A program made the translations under genes and the position numbers. A stretch of DNA of 64,000 nucleotides from Asparagopsis taxiformis (Eukaryota; Rhodophyta; Florideophyceae; Bonnemaisoniales; Bonnemaisoniaceae): assembly GCA_030407315.1 (NCBI GenBank), contig JALQPE010002396.1:1-64000 (forward strand), written 5' to 3'. The notes below the pieces were generated by a model that was given only the letters and a program-made list of their open reading frames with translations, was not told the DNA's origin and ran no database searches. Shown here piece after piece: positions 32,411 through 43,445 of the stretch. Within the stretch, counting starts at the first letter, position 1, and each line of letters starts with the position of its first letter.

Positions 32411-32553
32411 GCTGACTCGCACCGCTCAGCAAATGAAAGTCTGTTATTATCGCTGAGGTAGATTGCAGTATTACAACGTTGTACGAGTTCAGATGCAAGA
32501 CTTTTTATTGCTGATAGTACTCTTGATATCTGTAATTGGACGCCTAAACTGTC

Positions 32554-35500
32554 CTACTTCTCTGCAGTCCAGTAGCGCGATCCATAGTCAACGAATATCC
32601 CTTCCCCAGCTCGAACATCTACTACAACCTGCGCTAGGATGAGATCAGGTTCTGCTACTGCATACTTGAAGTCGCAAGTAGGATTGACGTCTTTGTGAAC
32701 TCGGAACTCCGCATTTTTTCTGCGTTGCACATTTGCAACTCTCTCCATTCCGTCAATGGTCCTACTGTCGTTGAGGTAGCTGCAGACATTGTATTCCGCT
32801 GGTACAAGATATATCTTGTCGACCGGTGCTTCTTCTCCGATGACACTGGTCTCCATCTCCATGTTGAAGTTTTGGAATCTTTCACCAGTACAACCGAACC
32901 CGTCCGGTCCGTACAAGCGACTGCGGTGCGGTTCATTCTCCCCAATCTTCCCGTATAAAATTGTCCCATTATACCATCCAACAACAGAGCCCCTCTCTAA
33001 ATCTTCTGCGGCAAAAACCCCCAATCCTCCCTCTCGAACTGTCGATGCAGCAACAATAACATTGTGAAAGGAGGCATCTACTGCAAGCATCATCTCAGGG
33101 TCAACGGAGAAAACCTTGCCTAAATCTTCTACGCCCCATTCATTCATTGGAACTTCGGCAAGTCTTCGGAGCATGCTTTGATCCCGCGCAACAGAGGAGA
33201 AAAATCGCAACATATGCAGTGGTAGTGAAGATACCGACGGGAATCCATCAGGCGCATCACTTCGATGTCGAAGTCTTTCACTCCCTACATTGCTCCTTAT
33301 CGAGTAATTCCATTCTTTGCTAGCGAGAATACTCGATATGTCATTTTTGGTTACCTCCCCAAAAACTCCATCTCGACCTTGCCTAACAAAGCAATCCAGC
33401 AACAACGGCTGAGCTGATCCATGGCATGTGGCGTCTTTTTCACATCCAATAAACTTGCGATACAGACCATCTCTCATTGTCATGCAAGCTATTGCAGTAG
33501 AATACGTTCCGGAGAATAGATCTACCACAATGTCTCCTGGCTTTGAAAACCTTGAAATAAGCTCTCGAAGTATGGACAGAGGCTTCTGCTCCGCACGTAG
33601 CCTTTTGTCTTCGAAGTTCAATGACTCACCAGGTCCGAGCTTTGGGCAGTTGTCGATTGCGTTCACGTACCCTGGATGTCGTGAAAGGTCACGGTTATGC
33701 AAAGAATAATCAACCATTTCAAACGCGGCAGCTCCCATCCCACGTTTGAAACTGTGCACAAAAAACTCGTGAATGTTGTGTAATGAACACGATTTGTTCA
33801 TTGGGTTTTGGATGAATACGTAGGGACGACGGCTTAGAATGAGAGGAACATCGTCTGTACGCATAGATTGTTCCCCGCTTTCTGCATTTTGAAGAGCTTC
33901 TCCCCACCCAACCAACTGTTTGATACTGGAAAATATCAGGGCATGTCCTCCAGGGCGCAGCATTCGAGAAATGTCCTTTCCGGTACGAAACATTTGTGCG
34001 CTATTGATGTCATCATAGTCTGAATTGGTCTTGCCTTTCTCCCTCCGCGTGTTGAAGGGTGGATCGGTGAGCACAAGTTGTGCTCGTCCATCAATAGTAT
34101 TCCCTGAAAGCATGCCAATGGAATCAGTGTTAACCTGGTGCACTAACCTCGAGGCTGTACAGTTGTAAGCCACGCAAAATCTCTTCATGACCTTTTTCAA
34201 TTGCACAATATGATCCGGTACCCCCTCTTCCTCACCCACTGCCTCCGCTGACGGTGTATCCTCCGCAACATCTTGCATAACCGTGTCCATTGCGGACGAA
34301 GCCCTCCCATCCATGCTGGATGTATACTGGGATCCAGAGTCATTGGTAGGTTTCCTTCCACCTGAACGGCGAGTGCTGTGCTGCATTGATTCATTCGACT
34401 CAAGACGATCTCTTTCTCGAGAAAGAGATCTGGATGCTGCGTTGCGCTGTTCAGTCTCGTAGAGAATTTTCAAGTCGCAGACATCAACTGGCTTCACACG
34501 CATTTCACGGTTCCAGTTCTTCCATACCTTGAGTCTTTCGTGACCATCCAATGCGATGGATTGTTCAATTCTTGCTTCGATGAAGGCGTTCAATCCGAAC
34601 CGGTCAGGCTGATGGAAAAATTTAGTGCGCAGCCCTTCCATCTGGTTCGTACTTGATCCAAATACATCAATGCCTGTCATACAGTCATACACAGACACTA
34701 GTACGGCTTCTGTCAAAGACCTCAACCTAGCATCAACAGAGATATCCAAAGTGCCTGGATAACCTGCATCCTCGCGGACTTTCACTACCGGGGACGGAAG
34801 CAGAAGATCTGAGTAGTGGTCAGGATGTGCCCACCCGTCAGTACGATTAGCAAGACAGATGAATTGGAATTTCTCAGAGTCGAAAACTATGTATGGGCGG
34901 AACATCATGTAGGCGCTTTCGAAGCCCAGAATCATCGCTGTTGTATCCCAGGCAGACATGACCCTTTCCAAAACGACACCCACAGACTCTCCGTTTGCTC
35001 TTGTGCGCTGGAAAGGGGCGAATGTAGAAGTCTCTGTATCCCTCCCAGTTCTACGACGCTTCCTTCCCCGGCGAATGGGTGCATTTCTGTTGAAGCACTG
35101 GAATTGGCCCTGAGGGGCTCAATTACGTGAGAAAACTTTGACCCTCGATTTCTCCTAGAAGGAGTGCTCTATGCGCTCCGAAACCTATCTCATCGTGTTC
35201 AGCGTGCCCGAATTAGTCGGGTAGCAACTTCTCCGAAGCTTCTACAGCCTTCCTTCACGGAGATAATAGCGTCTGAAGTTTCAATTTGTTTGTCATAGTT
35301 TCAATTAGTAATTAGAAATGCCAGGATGGGTTGCCATCATGGCAGAGGGAAAATGTTATGATAAGTGTACACGTGTGGATGATATGATAGAGAAGCCCAC
35401 GTGTACCAGATTGGCAGCGGGTGCTTGCTAGGACAGACTGTCAGTGACAGTCTGTCTGGAGCAGCCATGAACAGGCTGTCCTTAGCACCGCCGGCGCACC

Positions 35501-36547
35501 TCGGCGAGAATACAAATTATGTAGTGAGCTCGCAGATTCAATAAACGCTCGGTAAGCGACCAATTCGTCTCAACAATTTCTGCGTCTAGTGAGGGCAATG
35601 TGCACAAATGAAATCATAAACATCAGCCTTCCAAATACTTTGTCTTCTTCTGTTAATGTTCTACCCTGTGCACTTCTTCCAGAACGAAAATACTCACAGG
35701 TGAGGACTTCGCGACACAATGGAGAAGCAATTTCACCACTTGTAGACTTCCCAAACAACTGCTCGCCGACTGATGCTCTTTTCTCGAGAGATGTGGGAAA
35801 CTCCATCGCAAAATTGTTCTGAACTTCCACCGGCCTTCCCCATACAATACAGAACAACTGCCACAGACAGCGAACCATTTTGGGATTGGGTTCTTCTATG
35901 CGACTGTAGGGGCGAAGCACACGAAGAATCGACAAGCAACTCTCGTACTGTGGCTGCCTCAGCACAGTTTCTGCCAAATCTTCGCGCTGAGATCCCACGG
36001 CGAGCCATCGCCTAATAGATGGCATATTCACATCGCGAATTGTAACCATGCTTGAGCTTCCTTGTTTTTCACCTGCGTTTCGCTCCCAGTACCCATCTCT
36101 AAGATCCAAAGTAAGATTCAGGTACTCAATGAAAGTCATCCTCTTCTGCCTGGATGCCATATCGTTCGCGTTTGATGCTTTCACACTATCTAGAATGAAA
36201 GCAGCACTTGTAATCGGAGATATGTCGACTTCTTCTTCAATCATAGGAACAGTGAAATCACGTGGAAGCTCACCGTTCTCTATGAGCTTGATTACAGCTT
36301 TCGAACGATGCGCACCATCCAGCACCTCTACCTCACCGGCAATGATCCGACCGGTAATTGGGTTGTTGTCATTGTAGCCGTAAACCTGAATGCTCTCGGC
36401 AATAACATCGACGTGCCTGTAGTCAATTTCTCGAATCTCGACATATCTTTTGATCTTGAATGGGTCGATGTGCAATAGCCCATTGCGCCGCTCACCATGA
36501 AGGGGACGCCGAGAGGTGCTCGCTGGATTTCTCTTCTCAGAGGCCAT
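32554..36547 (-). pseudogene. ParB-like / N6(N4)-DNA methyltransferase / SET fusion 1, split by a solo LTR
   Basis: Reading from ATG at 36547: ParB-like domain with VLDGAHRSKAV (D77-R81), a helical extension, then a solo LTR at 35088-35575. Removing the LTR and one copy of its target duplication leaves the frame unbroken, so this was one protein of about 1,170 residues. The second part holds the methyltransferase: LTDPPFNTRR (motif IV, 34051-34065), LRPGGHALIF, and later GDIVVDLFSGTYSTA (motif I, near 33510). Motif IV before motif I is the beta-class order. The last 180 residues form a SET-like domain (GGLGVFA, YLNDSRT, FVDYGSRYW). ParB-methyltransferase fusions are common in phages and bacteria; adding SET, a histone-lysine methyltransferase fold, is a eukaryotic feature. 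It ends TAG at 32554 and is inactive as it stands unless the halves act separately. Confidence 0.8.
35088..35575 (+). repeat. Solo Copia LTR 2
   Basis: 488 bp, TGTTGAAGCACTGG to TCTCAACA, nearly the same as solo LTR 1. It is flanked on both sides by ATTTC (35083-35087 and 35576-35580), a perfect 5-bp target duplication. Antisense to the host gene it interrupts. Confidence 0.97.
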
Positions 36548-37278
36548 CGAGAAATAGATTCTTCACCTCAATCAGCCACCAGCAGAAAACAATCTTCTCT
36601 CCTACCTGCCGTTAAAAACCTTCGGCAACAATCTTGATAAACCTTAAATGCACAGTTAAAGAGTTAACCTGAATATTTTCAGGTATACTTTGGCTAGGTA
36701 GGGTACGTAATGAGGAATAATTAGGTTCTTCGGCGGCCTTTCAATACAATTATTTCGCCAACGGACATTTCCATTTTTGTTTTGAATTTGAAGTCCCCTC
36801 GAGAGATTGAGTTTGAAATCTGCCATCGGAGATTTCAAAACCAATCTCTTGAGAGGACTTCATCTTCTGTTCGAACTTGTAGACACGTTCTTACAACCAG
36901 TATATAAATATACACATTGATTTCACTGCATCATTCTCGATCTCTGCGTCTCTTTATACATACACGTCTAGGTTCCGTTATATTGCCACAGCGAAAAATA
37001 CACCCAATCTACTGGTAATGGCTTCGAGCAGCTCGGAATAAGATCTTTATTATATGGTGATGAATGTTCAAGAGAGATGATCATCACGATGTTGGTCTCC
37101 CATGTCGCTTGGGACAGTTGTTAGTAATTTATAACCGTTACGAGTTATGAAAGTATAAAAATAGTAACCTACCAATTTTCTCTCTATCATTCCACACGGA
37201 TACAAGCTGTACAGTTTCGTCATCTTTCCTGTTTCCTCAGTCGATACCTCTTCCATTCTTTTCCTGGGAATACCCATT
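36548..37278. promoter_or_regulatory. Divergent promoter region with a long hairpin
   Basis: Shared upstream space of the ParB-methyltransferase-SET gene (minus) and the gene at 37279 (plus). A TATA-like TATATAAATATAC lies at 36900-36912, placed for the plus gene. The hairpin 36790-36861 is described separately. Confidence 0.5.
36790..36861. repeat. 72-nt imperfect hairpin
   Basis: Two 32-base arms with four mismatches enclose the 8-base loop GCCATCGG. The arms begin GAAGTCCCCTCGAGAGATTG and end CAATCTCTTGAGAGGACTTC. The length and loop are in the range of small-RNA precursors, or of a fold-back repeat. Confidence 0.85.
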
Positions 37279-38666
37279 ATGCAAGACCCAACAGACTTTG
37301 TCTCCGAAGGATCAGTCATTGAAGTAGAATGGAGTTTACGAACGAGAGGAAGGAAACAGAAAAAGGTTTGGTGGGGCGCCAAAGTTTTGAGTACTGCCAA
37401 GCCGGACGCGTCCGGAGAACATCGTTTGACTGGAAACTTGTTTGTTACGCTGCAATATCAATCTGAACACGGTTTCGACCAGTCAGTCTCTACAGCAAAA
37501 TTATTCAAGAACAATTCGCTGCTGGACATTGACTCTGGAAACATGCTATGTTGGAGGTTTGGAGAGCAACTAGCACTAGAGCAGACGATCTCGTCTGCGG
37601 GTGAAGACAGTTTCCATAAAAAAGACTGCAAACAAAACTTGTTGAGTCGATCCAAGTCCGAGCCGCGCTTAGTTTGTGATGAGAGTCCTCCTGGTCCTAA
37701 CATCAATGAGGACATATCCAAGCTGTTTCAAAAGGTATCCTACCTCGAAAGGCAGATTCTCAACTGTCGCGGTTCATCAAGCGCTACTGACCCATCTTCG
37801 GAAACATTTTGTGCGACTACCTGTTCCAGAGAGTTGGCTTAAAACTGGACAAACCACTGTCCTCCAAAATCACGAAGTCTGAAACAGACCGAGAAGTGAG
37901 CTCCTTGGTCCAAGACTATGTGACGGCAAGAGCAGATTGCTCGCTTGAACAGTTTTCAGAACTTTCCCGGCTATGCGAAGAGAAGAACAACCCAAAAACA
38001 AGTTTCCTGCCGAGCGTCGAGGCGGTTCGAATTTCAACTGGGAGAGATAAAGAGCTATCGATCCACTTTGGAACATACTAAGACCTCTGCAGTACTTTAG
38101 CTCCTTCCATGTCTACATGCACGAACTCTACTATCCTCAAGTGGAAGAAAACACGACACGATTCTGGGTCTTCTGTCATTAGAGTTTTGGGAACTCTAGC
38201 AGACAGTGCTTCAGAAGATTCTACTCCATCTACAAAGGCTGTTCTTGTTGGTTCCTCTTTATACAGGAGATCTGAAAACATGAGTAGTACTGTCGTTCTT
38301 ACCCGAGAATCTGATGAATACGACTATGTCAATTGCAGCTATTCGTATCCTTTGGAAGCTCGCTTCCTCTCAAGTCGAGAAATGCAGGACAACTTTGAGC
38401 TGCCGGACAGCAAAAATTTCAAACTGGCCAACTCGTTCTCACTGACCTGGAAACCTGTTCAAGGCCCTCGTCCATACGGAACTTTCGAGCGCGTTCTCAA
38501 GAATGTTGTGTTGGGAACTGCATACTTGAACCTCCCAGCATGCATTTTCAGTGGACACACCATCTGCAGCGAGCTAGACACAATTGGACATGACGTCATT
38601 GTTGGACAGAATAGTTCCCCTGTCGATGCACCTCATCCTACCGTACACGATGTCGCCTCCGAATAA
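37279..38666 (+). CDS. Unrecognised set-A gene, possible Tudor/SH3-like N-terminus, frames broken
   Basis: ATG at 37279 opens 187 residues: MQDPTDFVSEGSVIEVEW, then KVWWGAKVLS, LFVTLQYQSEHGF and CWRFGEQ. Short alternating strands with aromatic residues suggest a small beta-barrel (Tudor/SH3/BAH-like), but no firm motif is seen. The coding sense continues in the next frame from about 37790 (NILCDYLFQRVGLKLDKP) to 38081, and in another from about 38170 to 38666 (YDYVNCSYSYPLEARFLSS), so there are either two indels or short introns. Its start faces the start of the ParB-methyltransferase-SET gene, which suggests joint expression. Function unknown. Confidence 0.5.
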
Positions 38667-38799
38667 AACGTTTTTCTATCTTTTATAGATGTGTCTACAC
38701 GACTGTTCAGAATTAGCCAACCTCGATTAAGTCGATGGTATCCATCGATACATGCTCCGTATCTTTCTGGCCTCTTCCTTCGTCCAGGGACTGTCTGCA

Positions 38800-38925
38800 T
38801 TCTGTAACAATTATTGCCCTCCACTTGGCAAAATATTCCTCAAAATAATACCCGATATTATTTTCCGCACTACTCTGCCAGGTGGAGCTACGGCATTGGA
38901 TGGGACTGCACAGGCCCCGAAGCTA
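38800..38925. repeat. Set-A palindrome beyond the 37.3-kb gene
   Basis: CCACTTGGCAAAATATTCC and AATAATACCCGATATTATT are followed by TCTGCCAGGTGG and CATTGG: the same arms and core as at 32.35 kb with one core change. It lies between the 3' ends of two convergent genes. Confidence 0.85.
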
Positions 38926-39183
38926 CTAGAGGCGTGCTCAATGACAGGGTAAAACTCTTAACCGTAGTAGACATGACGCTTTCTAGTCGCAGAGTGAGCT
39001 GAAAAATAAGAACGATAGCTATTATTTCCAGTACACCAGGTAGTACGTAGCATGTTAGGGTGCACCTTTTCCACTCATATCCTAGACAGTTTCATATCTA
39101 AAGGTTTCTATTTCTCCTCAGTCTGCCTCGTCGTAATTATTTTACTTCAAAGGTTATGAAACTTTACTTATCCGCTTCCATTA

Positions 39184-40707
39184 TCAATCTTCCTCATCAA
39201 GGAAAACTTCAACGTAGCTTTCACTCCCATCTTCTTCATTTCCATGTCCGCTATCCTCCTCAAACGCGGTACTACGCTGTTCCAAGTGTTGTTCATCGAA
39301 TTTTTCGTTAGTAATTGTCAGTACATCTTCGCAGAGATGCCTCTTACAGATTCGCTCACTCGGCAACATCGCCTTTCCTAATTGTTTGAGCTCGTCTTGT
39401 ACACTTTCTTCGAAGGTCTGACCTGATTGTACCTTGAAAATTCTTAGAATCCCGGAAGCGATTGCATAGACAAATCTGAGTGAATTGCAGGAACGTCGCA
39501 GGAAAACCGTTCTACTCGTGCATTGAAGGAATGCAATTGCAGTGTTCAGGGCTACCTCCAGGATATTGATTCTCCTTCGGATCATCCTTTTGGCCATACA
39601 TCCCGATATCCCGACTTCGTACTGAATGATGACAACCATCTCTTTCCGCTCAGCGATGAATTGTATCAAGATCTCGGAATTCTTGTCATCCACAACTTTC
39701 CGTTCCTCAGGCCTTAGATTTCCGTTGGTCACACGGGTATCAGGGATAACATCTATATCTCGAATGAGATCGTGAGTTGGAAACTCGAAAGTGATAGAGG
39801 CGTCCGTTTCCAACACTAGAGCGAACCCCAGTTCGACAAGGAATCGATGGCGCACCTGCTCTCTAGACATGTTCAGGAAACCGAGCACCTTTGTCAGCGC
39901 AACTTTCGTAACAGCCAAAGATATTTCACGCTTGCTCAACTGTCCATCATTTCCATCTGTTTTCCTCCGCTTCCTAGCCCCTCCGTCAATGCTTCCTGCA
40001 GGCTGGTTTCGGCCATCGCCAGTGGCACCATAAACAACTTCTTCGATTATTTTGTCCGGAATGTACTTGTTCTCCTTCCAGACGTTGAACGCATTCGAAT
40101 CGCGTCCAGAGCTCGAGCCTTCCACTGTACGGCCTGTACCCGACTTTTCCTTCTGAATGTTCCGCAGGAGAGACATCACCACTTGGAATCGAAGCTCGAT
40201 GTTGTTCTTCCCGGTGTTGGATTGGAACACATCTCTCTTGTCATTGCTCTGCTTCGCAAACATCATTGCAGAGAGCAGCCTGCACCCACGGAGGTCGTAG
40301 ATTCCTTGGTTGGTGTAAATTGTCGCCCCAGCATCAGTCTTGTCGACCAGCAAAGGTACAACAGTTCCAAATACTGCACACAGAAAATTGTAAGAAAACG
40401 ATAGTTCTGCTGACTGCGAGATGCGCAAACGGTCCCTGTCCTTGTCAGTCATCCCCTTCTTCGAAGTGCCCTGACTCTGCTGTAATAAACCATCACAGAT
40501 GTCTTTCACACCCTGTAGTTCCGTTACAATAAACTCGACGCGACTCATCAGCTTTTCGATTTTCTGGCGTTGGGACGTTCGATCATCGTCGATTTCATCC
40601 ATCCTCTCCCCAATACGACGAACTTCCCCAGTCACTGTCCTGAATCCCTCTCGAATTATCCCTGCTAGGCAGTCATTTGGATTTTCCTCACGACGCTGAG
40701 ATTCCAT
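39184..40707 (-). CDS. Unrecognised 507-residue coiled-coil protein of set A
   Basis: Intact frame from ATG (MESQRREENPND). Residues about 15-75 have a heptad-like pattern typical of a coiled coil (GEVRRIGERMDEI, QKIEKLMSRVEFI). A middle region of mixed helices and strands carries a nuclear-localisation-like ARKRRKTDG near residue 245. The C-terminus is strongly acidic (EEDGSESYVEVFLDEED). No catalytic motif is seen. It lies tail to tail with the 37.3-kb gene across a set-A palindrome, and about 300 bases from the right GGCAGTA array. It may be an oligomeric DNA- or protein-binding partner of the set; this is inference from position. Confidence 0.6.
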   Translation of the reverse strand: MESQRREENPNDCLAGIIREGFRTVTGEVRRIGERMDEIDDDRTSQRQKIEKLMSRVEFIVTELQGVKDICDGLLQQSQGTSKKGMTDKDRDRLRISQSAELSFSYNFLCAVFGTVVPLLVDKTDAGATIYTNQGIYDLRGCRLLSAMMFAKQSNDKRDVFQSNTGKNNIELRFQVVMSLLRNIQKEKSGTGRTVEGSSSGRDSNAFNVWKENKYIPDKIIEEVVYGATGDGRNQPAGSIDGGARKRRKTDGNDGQLSKREISLAVTKVALTKVLGFLNMSREQVRHRFLVELGFALVLETDASITFEFPTHDLIRDIDVIPDTRVTNGNLRPEERKVVDDKNSEILIQFIAERKEMVVIIQYEVGISGCMAKRMIRRRINILEVALNTAIAFLQCTSRTVFLRRSCNSLRFVYAIASGILRIFKVQSGQTFEESVQDELKQLGKAMLPSERICKRHLCEDVLTITNEKFDEQHLEQRSTAFEEDSGHGNEEDGSESYVEVFLDEED

Positions 40708-41024
40708 CTTCCGTCAAACTTCGCCTCTCGTTCCAATCGCAGAGTGTCACTCCAAACGCTTTTCCTGCAACGAGAATGCTAGCAATAGTAACAAATAATG
40801 CCAACTACTCTACTCATATCCTCGGAAAACGACCGATTTTCTCCTACCGTTTTTGTAACGGTCATTTCCATGTGACCATGCATCCTCTACACTTCTCACT
40901 ACTAGTAGCTTCAGAATAGTTTCCTCTCTTCTCTACTTGAACTCACATGCGAACACATTGTACAACCCTATCCTGGACAACTATTGCAATATTGAATCTC
41001 AGAAAATACCAATCACCAATTACT
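40708..41024. other. No gene recognised; presumed right margin of set A
   Basis: AT-rich sequence upstream of the coiled-coil gene. I looked for a terminal repeat matching the 18.5-19.8 kb region and saw none. CACTACTAGTAG at about 40896 is the only CACTA-like string. Confidence 0.4.
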
Positions 41025-41380
41025 ATCAAGGCAGTACTTGCAGGCAGTACAATTCACTGCCGGAGCCAGTATATTTTACTGCCTGATTCTAATGCCAGGT
41101 CATTTGCCAGGGCAGTACTGTATGGCAGTACATTCCATTGCAAAAATCATCAAAAATCACTGCATTGCACTACTGCCCTGTGGTACCAGCAAAAATTACT
41201 AGAATTTGCTATCGTACAGTACTGAATTCTGCTACATACCGTACTTCCAGGAAATTTTGTATTTTACAGCCTGCGGCACTAGAACTCAAAAAAATTAAAA
41301 TACTAATTTTACTGCCTCAGACGCCAAATTGCTCAGGCAGTGTTTTTTACTGCCTCCGGCAGTAAATTTATTACATTTTT
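41025..41380. repeat. GGCAGTA/TACTGCC array, right part
   Basis: The same mixed-orientation motif array as 17290-18480: AAGGCAGTACTTGCAGGCAG, TTTTACTGCCTGATTC, CAGGCAGTGTTTTTTACTGCC. It abuts the end of ParB gene 3. Confidence 0.85.
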
Positions 41381-41394
41381 TAATCTCAAACTCA

Positions 41395-42922
41395 GTAGTG
41401 GTGCGTTATCCCAATCTCGTTGCGGCGCTCGGAATTGTTCAGCTCACGCAACACTTCGTCGAGAACAGGATGCTTCAGCGTTGCTATAGCCAAACGCGTC
41501 CACCGCCGGGCCGTGTTCGTTGAATTCATCATCCCCATGAACTGCGCCTCGAACAATGTTCGGATGACATCAGACTCACGCAAGTCGCCAGCGTTTTCCA
41601 CGTTATTTGCAACAGCAATCGTACGGATGAACTGCTGGATGGACGACAAGATTCGAACCAGGGAGCGCTCCGTCAGTTGCGTCCCAGTCGTATGGTTCGA
41701 CTCTGCACTCTTGTGGATGATCTCATGAGGCTGAAGATCACTGTCGTCCTTGCGGCGAAGGTAGTACACCGTGTACTGGATGTGACATCCAGAGGCTGAG
41801 TAACCCAGCGCAAGCGGTTTGCGTCCTGTGGCAGCTTGGTTCTGTGCATACGGGTGAGGCGCGTGAAGTCATCCGCAATGCTATGCATAGCATTGAGACG
41901 ATGCAGTCCGTCGATCACGGTCACGTTCGCATTGGCATGGAATTTGCCATTCTGGAACAGACGCGTGGCGGCGGACAGATGCGTGTTCTGCGACCTCAGC
42001 ACCGTCACAGTGATACGCGAAGAGCTCACATACCCCACAGCCAACATATTGTTGCGTAGGTCCTCCACGTGGTCTTCTTTCACATCCCGAAGGGTCACGG
42101 CCGGTTCCACTAGCTGCCTCACCAACACAGTCGCTCCTTCTCCGACGTAATCCGACGTCACAAACTTGGGCACCGTAATTTGCGTCCCCTGCTGCTCACG
42201 AATGCTTTCCGCCACCTCCGGTTCGTCGTCCACCTCGGTTACGTCCTGCGTAGTAGCTTCGGTGACGTTGGAGCGAGCAGGGTGCTTCGTGCCTCCACTG
42301 GAGGCTCTGGCAGAGCGAGCAGGGTGCTTCGTGCCTCCACTGGAGGGTCTTGCAGAGCGAGCAGGGCGCTTCGTGCCTCCCGAAACCGGGACGGAGCGTG
42401 CTGGATGCTTCGTACCCCCCGAACCAGTGATTTCGCCTGCTGGACCGGTACTGGGCATCCGTCCCGAGCTGGCCTGGTTCGTCGCTGCGTTGAAGTTTGA
42501 CGCTGCAGCAGGGGTACGAATGTCGCCAGGGCCATCCTCCGCAGCGGGGCGCATCATCCGAGTATCCCAAGGGTAAAACGCCGCGGCGTATGCTCCACCC
42601 ATCGTCTCCGGCGGTCCCTCGGCGCCATCAAACATGTACGGGAACGGGAGGTCCTTGAACTTGTCCTTAGTCGCAATGTTGCGCACGACGATATAGTCCG
42701 CCTCGTCGGTTTCCGGCAGCTTGTGGTTGTGCAGCGTGCGCGGAAGGCCAACATCGCCACCAGCAGTGCTCACCGAAGCCGTCCCAATATGCACAGCCGC
42801 ACCGTCCACGTCCGCAAACAAATTGACATCGACGTCGCGCTTGAGTCCGCGCGACTCCGCTGACGCGCTCACTTGATCGCCGCAAACCGTTGAAAACAAA
42901 CTGCTGAAATGCGTATCCGCCA
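41395..42922 (-). pseudogene. ParB-like protein 3 (set B), lacking the dioxygenase half
   Basis: Probable start ATG at 42922 (MADTHFSSLFSTVCGDQ). Residues about 165-220 include four copies of a GGTK(H/R)PARS motif, three of them in nearly exact 51-bp units. The ParB-like domain shows VIDGLHRLNAM near 41910. A one-base frame change near 41800 is needed to continue into YTVYYLRRKDD and LQPHEIIHKSAESN, which match the region after ParB in paralogue 2 (TPFEVLGLSIQAN). The frame stops at GITHHY (TGA at 41395), directly against the GGCAGTA array, at a point that in paralogue 2 would be followed by the DFRRGSEYQ block. That block is where the truncated gene at 17310 begins. Confidence 0.75.
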
Positions 42923-43267
42923 TGGTTGTTGAGTTGGAAAGGAAAAGAGATGGTTGACGTTGACGTATTGGAGTGATGTGGATGGTAGGTTTCACGTTAA
43001 GTTGAAGAATGGTCGTGAACGCCAATCGCTGGAAATAATAACACAATAGAAACGAAATTTTGTTAGGTACACACCTATCGTGACCGCTGGAATGCAAGAG
43101 AGGCAATCGAGATGTGAGTGTCCGTTCGGAACGGGCCCGAGTCGGGCTCTCGAAACCTGACGAGGTGGCGTGAAGCAGGCAGTGTCCTTGATGTGTAATG
43201 TGTTAAAATTACAGCTGTCAAGCTAGGCGGCTTTTGGGGCGGCTGCGAGCACCCCTTTATCCGGGGA

Positions 43268-43445
43268 ACACCCTGATTTGAGTTAAAATTTGGGCTATTC
43301 TCAAAAACATGCACATGTGAACATGTTTTTGAGATGGGGGTGTGCCGTACGGCACAACGGCACAATCGACCCGCTGAAATCAAGGTTTTTTACAATTTTT
43401 TTGCTGCCCGAAATTCTAGAATTTCTGGGCTGGCCAGTAATGCAA
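43268..43445. repeat. Set-B dispersed palindromic repeat, second copy
   Basis: Contains TTTGGGCTATTCTCAAAAAC and its facing arm, GTGCCGTACGGCACAA with a short duplication, and CCCGAAATTCTAGAATTTCT. It lies between the divergent ParB 3 and methyltransferase-SET 2 genes. Confidence 0.9.

Noticed and set aside
24142..42922. ParB domains as evidence for plasmid partition or bacterial origin of the window
   Set aside because: There is no ParA partner or parS-like site; the domains are fused to chromatin-type enzymes amid eukaryotic retrotransposons. The domain fold may be of prokaryotic descent, but the locus is eukaryotic.
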